From Pelagibacterium sp. 26DY04 (lineage in GTDB: Bacteria > Pseudomonadota > Alphaproteobacteria > Rhizobiales > Devosiaceae), in the NCBI RefSeq assembly GCF_031202305.1, contig NZ_CP101731.1, forward strand, positions 2,356,001 through 2,420,000: DNA of 64,000 bases. The letters run 5' to 3'. Position 1 is the stretch's first letter, and every line of letters begins with the position of its first letter. A program made the translations under genes and the position numbers. Positions 6,915 through 14,069 of the stretch are shown here, piece after piece. The notes below the pieces were generated by a model, which saw only the letters and a program-made list of their open reading frames with translations, was not told the DNA's origin and searched no databases.

Positions 6915-8771
6915 CTATAAATCCTCGGCCCAGCGTTCATTGACCTCGGCGAACACCTCCGGCCCAAACAACAACCGGCCTTGGTAAGGCTCGATGTCCT
7001 CGAGGTCGCCTTCAAAGCCGTGCGTGATCGTCACGTGGGGCTGATACTCCGGCCAATCCCACGATGCCCCATTGGCAACCATGGATTCGTGCCGCCACTC
7101 CAGCTCAAACGAGCGGAACAGCAGCACCAGAGCCTTGCTCTCAGGACCGAACTTCTCCATCAGGCGGGGCCCGCCCTCGGCGATCTCGATCTTGGCTTCC
7201 CACGCCTGCCCCATCTTCATCCAGTCCACGGCCTCGCGGCTGAATGTGATGGTTACGTGCATGTCATCAGCCGGCAGGGTCGTCTCGACGCCCTGAGCCT
7301 TGAAGTGAGCAATCACCTCATCGGCGTTGAGCAGCTTTCGGCTAACGTAGAGTGTGCGCGGGGCGGCGTCATTCGTGCCCACAGGGACCTCAGGAGCGGC
7401 GGAAGGCACGGCGGCGGCCTCTAGGTCGCCTTCGTCCTCTTCCTGCTCTCCTAGCGTCCCGTATTGCTCGATCGCTGCCTCCAGACCGGAGAGAGACCCA
7501 TCCTCGATCAACTCGTTGACCAAAGCATCGGACAGCGCCTCGATCGGCATAAGGGCCGGAGACGTTCCGCCCGTGCCAGCAATCGTGCGCGCCGCATCCG
7601 CCTTGGCCTTGAAGACCTCTGCCTTTTCCTTTTCCGACATACCCCAGAGCGGCGACCAGTTGAAATGGATGTCCTTGTCCCGCGACCCCAGAGCGGAGCG
7701 GATCAGGCATTCATCCAGCCGGGCCATGGCCGGCGTCATCTCGAGCTCCTGCATGGCGCTGAGACGATCGTAATAGTTTCGCAGGTCCGATTCACCGGTG
7801 GCGTTCATGCCTGCCGGTGACTGACCCAGGAGGCGCGTGGCAGGGATATCAGCCGCACCGGACACGATCTGCAGAAAGCGGTCGAGGACGTCGGGCAGCG
7901 TGGCAAAGGTCGCCGTCTTGCTCTCGTATTCCTCTTCCTTGTCGAGCATCAGCGTACCGTTGATGCCCTTGGCCGTATTCGCCAAGGTATAGCGCTCAAG
8001 GATCTTCTGCTTGTAGCCCTCATCGCCCAGAGAGGCCATGAAGTTGGGCACCTTGATGATGTCGATCTTGGCCTCGAACACCAGAGAGGCGATGTTCGCC
8101 GCTGTGCTGTCGGCCTGCTTGATGGCATCGATCACGGATTGAAGCACACTGTCGCCCCAACCCCGGTTTGTTGCCACAAGATCGTCATCGGTCGGCGCCA
8201 CGCCATGGAAGATCACCAGCCGCGACGGATGAATGTCTACCTGCGCCGTCTCGCCCGAGTTGATCTGATAGCTCTTGGGCTGGCCATAGAACTCCGAGGC
8301 CGGGTCGCGCTCGATCTCGCCGGCAGTCAACTGGCGGCGGGTCAGCACCGTGAGATACTGAAGGCCATCTCGCCCGATGCGCTCCACATTGAGAGGCTGG
8401 CTGAGGTCCGTGTCACCCGTGCCCAGCATGATCGCAGCACCGCCCCAAAGGCGGGCCTTGACGCGGGCCTCCAACACCTTGCCCTTAACGTTGAGGCGCT
8501 TTTCCTCGGCCTCTAGGGCTTCGATCTGCGCCGTCGTGGCCTGCCAGTCGCGCCACGCCCTCACGCTGTCGAAGGCGGGGATGTCAACGATCTTCCGGGG
8601 CAGCCATGCCGTCTTGTAGGCGGCGATGATCTGGTCATCGGTCAGCAGGGTCAGGGCGTAGAAGGTCGATGCCGACTTGTCCCGCTCCGTGCCCATACGG
8701 CTGACGAGGTTGGTCAGGCTGTCGCCAACGACCGATAGAGGATGGCCGCTCGGGCCATAGATGACAGCCAT
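6915..8771 (-). CDS. DUF1073-type portal protein fused to C-terminal Acb1-like anti-CBASS phosphodiesterase, 618 aa
   Basis: Residues 1 to about 440 form a DUF1073/Phage_portal_3-type portal: 'FYALTLLTDDQIIAAYKTAWLPRKIVDIPA', 'DSVRAWRDW', 'HPSRLVIFHG', 'GWGDSVLQSVIDAI', 'LLGQSPAGMNATGESDLRNYYD'. An acidic Ala/Pro linker (about 447-472) leads to a 146-residue domain with the two HxT motifs of 2H phosphodiesterases: 'MHVTITF' (H505, T507) and 'PHVTITH' (H579, T581). That size and layout match Acb1, which cuts the cyclic nucleotides of CBASS defence. The start at 8771 (MAVIYGPSGH) has AGGAG 5 bases upstream and follows the terminase stop at 8780; a longer frame overlaps the terminase. Portal function is near certain; Acb1 activity is inferred from motifs. 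Confidence 0.85.
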   Translation of the reverse strand: MAVIYGPSGHPLSVVGDSLTNLVSRMGTERDKSASTFYALTLLTDDQIIAAYKTAWLPRKIVDIPAFDSVRAWRDWQATTAQIEALEAEEKRLNVKGKVLEARVKARLWGGAAIMLGTGDTDLSQPLNVERIGRDGLQYLTVLTRRQLTAGEIERDPASEFYGQPKSYQINSGETAQVDIHPSRLVIFHGVAPTDDDLVATNRGWGDSVLQSVIDAIKQADSTAANIASLVFEAKIDIIKVPNFMASLGDEGYKQKILERYTLANTAKGINGTLMLDKEEEYESKTATFATLPDVLDRFLQIVSGAADIPATRLLGQSPAGMNATGESDLRNYYDRLSAMQELEMTPAMARLDECLIRSALGSRDKDIHFNWSPLWGMSEKEKAEVFKAKADAARTIAGTGGTSPALMPIEALSDALVNELIEDGSLSGLEAAIEQYGTLGEQEEDEGDLEAAAVPSAAPEVPVGTNDAAPRTLYVSRKLLNADEVIAHFKAQGVETTLPADDMHVTITFSREAVDWMKMGQAWEAKIEIAEGGPRLMEKFGPESKALVLLFRSFELEWRHESMVANGASWDWPEYQPHVTITHGFEGDLEDIEPYQGRLLFGPEVFAEVNERWAEDL

Positions 8772-8779
8772 GCCCGCTC

Positions 8780-10108
8780 CTATACGTTGGCCAGAGTGAA
8801 GGTTGAACCGTCCAACATCAATTCGGTAAGTGCCCAAACCAGAGCATCGGCCCGGTCAGGCGATCCCTCGCCCACGTACCCGGCCGCAGTGAAATTGCAC
8901 ATCTGATCTTCAAGGTCGGCAAAGTCGCCCACATGGTGCACGCGCCCTTGCTCATAGAGGGCGCTGATAGGCTCGGCGCGAACTGCCTTGCCCCTGCTCG
9001 CCACCACTTCCTTGAAAGCCGCATTCTTGTCGGCAGTGGCCACGGTGAACCTCACCATGTCGCCGCCGTAGTTGCGTTCACCCACGATCCGGTTGGCGCC
9101 GAACCTGTGGTACAGATCAACGGCCCGTCGGCCCCACCCTTCCGGGCTCATCTGGCAGGTTCCGTCATGGAGCACATAGCCGTGCCCATCCATGCCCAAC
9201 CCGGCCACGATGATACCGATATCGTCGCCACCACCATCGCCGCGCGTGCCGCTCGGATCGACCGAAACAACAATGCGTTGCAGTTCTGGGGCTTCGGAGA
9301 CACGCAGACTGTCCAGGCCCGGCATTGTCTTGCCGTCGGGCGCCTTGCGGTCTTCCAGCGCCCAGAGAGCGCCGCTGACTTCGCTGGCCCATTCGCCCGC
9401 CTCGAACCTCAGCCTCTTGGCCGCTGACATCGAGGCAAGGACATCAAAATACTCGGCCGGCAGGTTGTCGGCGTTGTCCGCAGGGTTGACCTGCATCTCT
9501 GCGTAATCGTCCGGGTTGGCCAGCGCCTCTTTTGTGCCGGGCTTCATCTTGGCCCGGAACATCTGATAGGACCAATGGAGCTTGGACGGTGGATTGCAGT
9601 CGAAGTACGCCTTGAGCGCCAGGAACTTCCTTCCCGTCGCTTCTGCTATCTCCGGTGCCAACTCGCACTTTTGCGCCAGGCGAGACATGGCCGTCTCGAC
9701 CGATGCCCACGGTATTTGGCTGCTTTCGTTGAAATAGAGCGTGGCGTATTCCTGCCCAAGGATCTTCTCGACCCGCTCCTTATCGTCCAGCCCTGCGATC
9801 CAGGCCTGTGACCCGTTGGGCATCTCGACAAAGAAGTCTGTCTTGTCGAACCGGACCCGAAGGCTCGGGAAGCACAGCTTGAGCACCTTGGGCAGCGTGT
9901 CCGACCACACCGATGTCTTGGCGTGGTTGAACCGAAACCGAAAGATCACATGGCGCGACCCAGGGGCATTGACCGCCCGCTGAATGATGGCCCGGACCAG
10001 AACGAAGGTCTTGCCCGACCTCGAGCCGCCGCGCAGCATGATATTGCGCGCCTGGCTGGCCAGGAGCCGGTTAGCCTCCCGTTGCTTCTCCGTGAGTTGA
10101 ACGGTCAT
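8780..10108 (-). CDS. terL: Terminase large subunit, 442 aa
   Basis: An ATPase/nuclease that packages DNA through the portal. Walker A 'GGSRSGKT' is at residues 27-34 and the Walker B stretch 'ATLYFNESS' ends with the catalytic Glu128. The C-terminal RNase H-like nuclease shows 'RIVVSVDPSGTRGDGGGDDIGI' with its first acidic residue, and 'DRADALVWALTEL' near the end with the last one. The ATG at 10108 lies just after the small-subunit stop at 10112, and the portal ribosome site overlaps its end. The protein is somewhat short but has all key motifs. Confidence 0.92.
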   Translation of the reverse strand: MTVQLTEKQREANRLLASQARNIMLRGGSRSGKTFVLVRAIIQRAVNAPGSRHVIFRFRFNHAKTSVWSDTLPKVLKLCFPSLRVRFDKTDFFVEMPNGSQAWIAGLDDKERVEKILGQEYATLYFNESSQIPWASVETAMSRLAQKCELAPEIAEATGRKFLALKAYFDCNPPSKLHWSYQMFRAKMKPGTKEALANPDDYAEMQVNPADNADNLPAEYFDVLASMSAAKRLRFEAGEWASEVSGALWALEDRKAPDGKTMPGLDSLRVSEAPELQRIVVSVDPSGTRGDGGGDDIGIIVAGLGMDGHGYVLHDGTCQMSPEGWGRRAVDLYHRFGANRIVGERNYGGDMVRFTVATADKNAAFKEVVASRGKAVRAEPISALYEQGRVHHVGDFADLEDQMCNFTAAGYVGEGSPDRADALVWALTELMLDGSTFTLANV

Positions 10109-10111
10109 GCG

Positions 10112-10630
10112 TCACAGCTCGGCGTCCTCGGGCGTCACGACAAGGTTCATGCTCCCAGAGTGCTCCACACGCTCGACGAACATGCCGAGGTGCTTGGCGA
10201 TCTTCTCCAAGGCGCTGTTCTTGTCCCACATCTTAATCTTGTGGACGTGCTCTATAACCGTGCGGCCTTCGGCGTCCTTTTCATTCGTGTTGCGCGAAAC
10301 GACCTCGACTGCGGCCACAGCAGCGGCAAAATCGTCATCCCACTCTTGCGGGGGCAGCAGTGCGCCACCCGGCGTAAACGCCTTGCGGACATCGGAGAAG
10401 CCTAGCCGGGCCATCTCATGCAGGACCCGTTCAACGGTTGCCTCTGCCCTTTCGGCTCCTTTGCCGACAAGTTCGGAAACGCGCGCCTCAATGTTCACAT
10501 TTGTTGACAGACGTGATGCAGCCGAACGGCTTTCCTTATACCCGGCAGCGACATACGCTTCGGAGGCAGAAAGGCCCTTGGCGAGCCCTTGGGCAAATGC
10601 CTCGTGCTTTGCGTTCTTGAGAGCAGGCAT
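10112..10630 (-). CDS. terS: Terminase small subunit, 172 aa
   Basis: The N-terminal part 'KHEAFAQGLAKGLSASEAYVAAGYK' followed by 'RLSTNVNIEARVSELV' is the DNA-binding helix-turn-helix pattern of the Terminase_2 family. The C-terminal part has an oligomerisation helix region and 'KIKMWDKNSALEKIAKHLGMF', also typical. It binds the packaging site and loads the large subunit. It directly precedes terL with a 3-base gap and follows a 64-residue gene by 3 bases. Confidence 0.85.
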   Translation of the reverse strand: MPALKNAKHEAFAQGLAKGLSASEAYVAAGYKESRSAASRLSTNVNIEARVSELVGKGAERAEATVERVLHEMARLGFSDVRKAFTPGGALLPPQEWDDDFAAAVAAVEVVSRNTNEKDAEGRTVIEHVHKIKMWDKNSALEKIAKHLGMFVERVEHSGSMNLVVTPEDAEL

Positions 10631-10633
10631 GGA

Positions 10634-10828
10634 CTAAACCAGACCGCCCTTCCACGGCTTACCATCCCCATAAAGGAAGGCGTGTTCGACCGGATCGAGC
10701 GGGCGGCTCAACTCCTGCGCCACCTGTTCCGCCTGCCCCTCTGCGAACTGCTCAAGGATCTCTCGGGGCACTTCGGGGAAGGCTTCTGCCATATCGGCTT
10801 CAATCCAGCGCTTGGCGAAGTCACGCAT
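10634..10828 (-). CDS. Small acidic protein upstream of terminase, 64 aa
   Basis: The ATG at 10828 (MRDFAKRWIEADMAEAF) has a GGAGG ribosome site 5 bases upstream; an ATG four codons earlier is also possible. The protein is helical and acidic and ends with 'DPVEHAFLYGDGKPWKGG'. Its stop is 3 bases before terS, so it is the first gene of the packaging operon. No family was recognised. It lies divergent from the rightward gene at 10890, so the 61 bases between them probably hold promoters. Confidence 0.6.
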   Translation of the reverse strand: MRDFAKRWIEADMAEAFPEVPREILEQFAEGQAEQVAQELSRPLDPVEHAFLYGDGKPWKGGLV

Positions 10829-10889
10829 ATAAGCCTCCATTGATGAACCTTGCCGCCCCTCCCGCGTTGAATCGCCCTCGGAGGAACCC

Positions 10890-11111
10890 ATGCCCAAGAT
10901 CACCATAGGCGATACCGTCACAATAGAAGCAACCGTAAGCCGGGTTTCTGACGATGGGTCAGAGATTACCGTAAGGCTACCGCACTATGGGTATCCGGTT
11001 ACGCTTCCTCAGAACTCGGTAGCGTTTAAGGCGAAGGCTGGGCCTAAACCAAAGCAGCGCACTCAGGTTCGAGGGAGTATGCTGTCCAAGGTGTTGGGCG
11101 ATGAGGATTAG
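10890..11111 (+). CDS. Small basic beta-rich protein, 73 aa, opposite to its neighbours
   Basis: The ATG at 10890 has a strong GGAGGAA ribosome site. The 73-residue product begins MPKITIGDTVTIEATVSRV and looks like a small beta-barrel with a basic C-terminal tail (KAKAGPKPKQRTQVRGS). It is transcribed rightward while all flanking genes run leftward, and its stop nearly touches the next gene's stop at 11113. It could bind nucleic acid, judging by charge and small-barrel style, but that is inference. Confidence 0.6.
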   Translation: MPKITIGDTVTIEATVSRVSDDGSEITVRLPHYGYPVTLPQNSVAFKAKAGPKPKQRTQVRGSMLSKVLGDED

Positions 11112-11112
11112 G

Positions 11113-11337
11113 CTATTGCCTCTCTGCCTCCATCGCCTTGATGGTTTCGAGCAGCCCTCGGATGGCCGAAGCCCCATCCCCCATCAGTAGATCAACACCA
11201 GAGACGTCGATCTCCCCAGATGGGGTTTTAGGCCACGGCGCGATATAGCGGCGCAGGAACGATCTCGCCGCCTTCTTGCGGGCCTCGACCACAAGAGGGT
11301 CCAGCGGATCGCTATAATCTGCGCGCGCTCTCGCCAT
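11113..11337 (-). CDS. Small phage protein of unknown function, 74 aa
   Basis: The start at 11337 (MARARADYSDPLDPLVVEARKK) has AGGAG 5 bases upstream. The protein has a basic helix then 'RRYIAPWPKTPSGEIDVSGVDLLMG'. A longer frame to 11394 has no ribosome site and reads into low-complexity Gly/Pro sequence. It is separated from the next upstream gene by a hairpin at 11409-11434. No family recognised. Confidence 0.6.
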   Translation of the reverse strand: MARARADYSDPLDPLVVEARKKAARSFLRRYIAPWPKTPSGEIDVSGVDLLMGDGASAIRGLLETIKAMEAERQ

Positions 11338-11408
11338 ACCCTCTCCTGAGATTTGAATTGGTGCCGGACCTCCGCCGCCCGGCTGGCTAACCAAGGAACC
11401 TCTGGGTC

Positions 11409-11434
11409 AACCATGGAAGCTAGGTTCCATGGTT
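11409..11434 (-). terminator. Perfect 10-bp inverted repeat at the end of the 60-residue gene
   Basis: AACCATGGAA (11409-11418) and TTCCATGGTT (11425-11434) are exact inverted copies around GCTAGG. It overlaps the stop codon of the 11434-11616 gene. There is no long T run on the leftward side, so it may be a transcript-stabilising hairpin or a protein-binding palindrome rather than a classical terminator. Confidence 0.45.
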
Positions 11435-11616
11435 TAGTTCAGACCGCCGATCTCCGGCTCATCATCGTCCGCCTCGCCCGTCAGCACGATGGCCATGCCC
11501 AGGTCTGCAAGCGCCTCTTGGGCGCGCACCGCTGCGGCGGCGAGATCGTTCAGGGCATCGGTTGCTGTCTTCACCTTGGCAGGGTCGAGTTCGGGGATGA
11601 AATCGGCCTTGTCCAT
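11434..11616 (-). CDS. Small acidic helical protein, 60 aa
   Basis: The ATG at 11616 is preceded by AAAGGA about 8 bases upstream. The product is acidic and helical with an Ala-rich middle (ATDALNDLAAAAVRAQEALADLG) and an acidic end (GEADDDEPEIGG). It lies downstream of a terminator for the early operon (11746-11776), so it may be read as the first gene of the late-side unit. No family recognised. Confidence 0.55.
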   Translation of the reverse strand: MDKADFIPELDPAKVKTATDALNDLAAAAVRAQEALADLGMAIVLTGEADDDEPEIGGLN

Positions 11617-11745
11617 GGTGGCAGTCCTTTCAAAAGGGGCATGGGCGGGCCGCTCAAGCAGGAAGTCAGCGGCCTAAGAGGGTGAAGGCTTTGCCTGCTG
11701 CCGATCACCAGGCGGAACGCATTACTGCGACCGCTTCGCCCAATG

Positions 11746-11776
11746 AAAAGCCCCGCTACCGTCTCCGGCGCGGGGC
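11746..11776 (-). terminator. Rho-independent terminator of the early leftward operon
   Basis: On the leftward strand GCCCCGC and GCGGGGC (11776-11770 and 11756-11750) form a 7-bp GC stem followed directly by TTTT (11749-11746). It lies 35 bases past the stop of the 208-residue gene at 11811, the last gene of the early operon. Late genes to the left would then need their own promoter or antitermination. Confidence 0.7.
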
Positions 11777-11810
11777 GCGTGCGAACGCATCTGCTCGCGA
11801 TTATCTTTTG

Positions 11811-12437
11811 CTAGACTGCTTCGGCCGTCATGTCAACAGCTTTCCGGTTAACTGGGGTCGGTATCTTGTAGTGCCGGCACAGAGCGTTGAGCGCTTCCCG
11901 AAGATCCCCGATCAGGTGGGGCATGTCCTTGTCCTGCTCCACGATGAGGTTGATCGCCGCCCATAGGTTGGAGCGACCACCAAGAACGTTCTGCGCTTGC
12001 TGCAGCGCCTCTCGTGCTCGCTCGTAGCGCTTGCGGTTCATCTTCGCCCGCTCGACGTTCTCGCCATGACTGATGCCGGGGACGTGGGCCAGGTCTATGG
12101 CCGAATCGTCCTTGGGGCTCTGCATGACCTTGGCATAGGCCGCTCTATCTTCGAGCCAGATGAACGCCGCGTCCGCCTGTTGACGACTGATGCCGCCGCC
12201 CTGCATCCCCATGAGCGCCAGGCGCCCGACAACGGACCCGGAAAGCTGATCCCGTGCCAGCTTTGCGTTGAGCCCAAAAATGCGCTGCCGCGCTCCGATC
12301 GCCACGCTCATCATTTCCCTTTCTGCCTTGTCATGGGCGTCCCGCTTGCGCTGGCCGACGCCTTTCCGATTGATCCGGCCGCTGGGCTCCCGCTTGCCCT
12401 CGGCCCTGTTGTGCGCCGGTTTGCTGTGCCTACCCAT
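11811..12437 (-). CDS. Conserved-looking phage protein of unknown function, 208 aa; last gene of early operon
   Basis: The N-terminus is strongly basic (MGRHSKPAHNRAEGKREPSGRINRK...), followed by helical sequence (AIGARQRIFGLNAKLARDQLSG and RYERAREALQQAQNVLG). It overlaps the preceding gene by 8 bases and is followed by a terminator. Its place, just before the late region, is where late-transcription regulators often sit in lambdoid phages. A regulatory or nucleic-acid role is inference from that place and the basic tail. Confidence 0.6.
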   Translation of the reverse strand: MGRHSKPAHNRAEGKREPSGRINRKGVGQRKRDAHDKAEREMMSVAIGARQRIFGLNAKLARDQLSGSVVGRLALMGMQGGGISRQQADAAFIWLEDRAAYAKVMQSPKDDSAIDLAHVPGISHGENVERAKMNRKRYERAREALQQAQNVLGGRSNLWAAINLIVEQDKDMPHLIGDLREALNALCRHYKIPTPVNRKAVDMTAEAV

Positions 12438-12672
12438 CAGCCTGTCCTTTCGCCGCTTCTGCGCAGTATCCGCGCCCGTTGTGATCCCGAGCGCACCACC
12501 ATTGGCCTGCCCGCTTCTGGTCCTTTGTCGCGATCGCCTGTCTCAAGTTCACGCCTTCCCCGTACATCGCTGTTTTCCCGCATCCTTCACACGTCGCGAT
12601 CATCGCCAGCGGCGTGATCGATTGTCCGTCTTTCTCGAACACTGGCCCGCTTCTCTTGAATGTCACTGGCAC
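12430..12672 (-). CDS. Small Cys-rich (zinc-ribbon-like) phage protein, 80 aa
   Basis: The coding part that looks protein-like is 'VTFKRSGPVFEKDGQSITPLAMIATCEGCGK' through 'AGQWWCARDHNGRGYCAEAAKG'. It has a CxxC pair and two more Cys near the C-terminus, so zinc binding is likely. A GTG at 12672 with AGGACAG upstream is the start chosen here. The frame stays open up to a GTG at 13149 that overlaps the primase stop (GTGA), but that N-terminal extension is Arg/Pro/Ser-rich and looks non-coding. Confidence 0.55.
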   Translation of the reverse strand: MPVTFKRSGPVFEKDGQSITPLAMIATCEGCGKTAMYGEGVNLRQAIATKDQKRAGQWWCARDHNGRGYCAEAAKGQADG

Positions 12673-13148
12673 CGTGTCTGTCCTGTTGTTGGAACTCTGA
12701 GCTTCGTTTCCCGACGCTGCTTTCGGACGGGTTTGTTCAGGCACACTTCGCCCGTGCTCGGGGCAAAGTGTGCGCTGGGGTTCGTGCTCACGAACTGGGA
12801 TGCCCTTAGCGACACCTGGATTACATGATTGCCTTTCGGCTCGGACCGGGGTTGCCCTGTCGGCCCTACATGCGCTTCGACTGGCAGCGGCACCCCTCAA
12901 AGGCCAATCCAGGCGACCAATGACGGGCTGCACCTCGTTTCCGGATGCGTCCAGTGTGGGTGATGATGTCCCTGCGATCGAGGCCCGTCCTGTATTCGGG
13001 TCTGCTCGCCCCGTGAGGGGAGTTGTGCAGGCTATGTGTCGCTGTTGACCGGCGCGACGAGCGGCTTCACCAAACCGATCCCGGAAGCGTTTCGGCTTTC
13101 GCCTACATCCGCTTGGGCCATGACATCTTGAGGCCCGTTTTGCGGTCA
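12673..13148. other. 475-bp segment inside the early operon with no convincing gene; strong hairpins
   Basis: Between primase and the Cys-rich gene the leftward frame is open, but the translation is Arg/Ser/Pro/Ala-rich and unlike its neighbours. The segment contains a long imperfect hairpin (12741-12773) and a 16-base palindrome (12780-12795). It may be an untranslated regulatory region, a decayed gene, or a true N-terminal extension of the Cys-rich protein. Confidence 0.4.
12741..12795. promoter_or_regulatory. Long hairpin followed by a GTTCGTG-CT-CACGAAC palindrome
   Basis: GCACACTTCGCCC and GGGGCAAAGTGTGC pair over about 13 positions with one mismatch (12741-12773). Six bases later GTTCGTG (12780-12786) and CACGAAC (12789-12795) form a perfect 7-bp arm palindrome with a 2-base centre, the shape of an operator for a dimeric regulator. 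No known regulator site was recognised. Confidence 0.45.
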
Positions 13149-14069
13149 CATCCTCGCCTCCCGTATCAGCTTGGAAAGCACCCGCTGAACGGCGAAGATG
13201 CCTTCGGATTGGTGAAGGTCATTGAAGTCGGTTTTTACGATCGGCGGCATCGCATAGGGACGCCCAGCCTTCCGGGCGAAGAACTCCCCTGCCCCAAGCC
13301 CGTCGAACTGCTCCGGCTTTGTCTTCGGAGGGGCATCGTGATCCGCTGCGATGTAGCAGCGCCCCTTGATCGTGCTGGCCACCTTCGCAATGTTGGATGC
13401 GGAGAAGCACACCAGGATCGTGTCCTTGCGGCTCAGACCCTTGAGGGCGGCGCGGAGGGAAAGTCCGGTGGCATACCCCTCGCAAAGCCATGTATCGCCG
13501 CCAGTGGCGATCCTGTGCGATGCGCGGCCCATGTCACCGCCGAACAGAAACTTCTTTGTCCCGTCGCGCCAGATGAGCTGCACGCTGGTAATGGAGCCGT
13601 TGACGCGGGCCGGCACCACGACTGCCTCACAGGCCCCGTCGGGCACCATGTAGTCCCCAGCGATCTCGGCCACCTTCTCAGCGGCGATCACTGGCGCCCG
13701 TTCGGATGGGAATCCTTTGCTGCCCAGATATGGGTGGGTGCCCGGCTTTGATGCTGCGATGATCTTGGTGGCGATCGCCGCGGCGCGTGCTGATTTCTCA
13801 CGATCCTCGCGCTGATCTTTCGCCCGCGTCTCCGCAAACCGCTTCTTTTCGGCTGGCGTGAACTCATCCTTGAGCCATACCGTGGCCTTGTCGCCGGTTT
13901 GCCAGTTCATTGCCGTGACGCGGAACTCGTCACAGATCAGCCGACCATCGCCTTTGCCATTCTTGGCCAGCGTGTCGGCCTGGACCCACTTGCGCATCGC
14001 AACGCGGCCGCGCGGGGGAATAACTCCGACGGCGGCACATGCTTCGCTGATGGCTTGCTCCAGCATCAT
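13146..14069 (-). CDS. Toprim-domain DNA primase, 307 aa
   Basis: The central and C-terminal part is a Toprim catalytic domain: 'TWLCEGYATGLSLRAAL' supplies the catalytic Glu and 'YIAADHDAPP' the DxD acidic pair. Upstream are 'THPYLGSKGF' and 'CEAVVVPARVNGSITSVQLIWRDGTKKFLFGG', the pattern of phage primase proteins that act with a separate helicase. It would make primers for phage DNA replication. Its ATG overlaps the helicase stop (ATGATG). No zinc-binding N-terminal domain is visible, so it is a minimal primase. Confidence 0.75.
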   Translation of the reverse strand: MMLEQAISEACAAVGVIPPRGRVAMRKWVQADTLAKNGKGDGRLICDEFRVTAMNWQTGDKATVWLKDEFTPAEKKRFAETRAKDQREDREKSARAAAIATKIIAASKPGTHPYLGSKGFPSERAPVIAAEKVAEIAGDYMVPDGACEAVVVPARVNGSITSVQLIWRDGTKKFLFGGDMGRASHRIATGGDTWLCEGYATGLSLRAALKGLSRKDTILVCFSASNIAKVASTIKGRCYIAADHDAPPKTKPEQFDGLGAGEFFARKAGRPYAMPPIVKTDFNDLHQSEGIFAVQRVLSKLIREARM

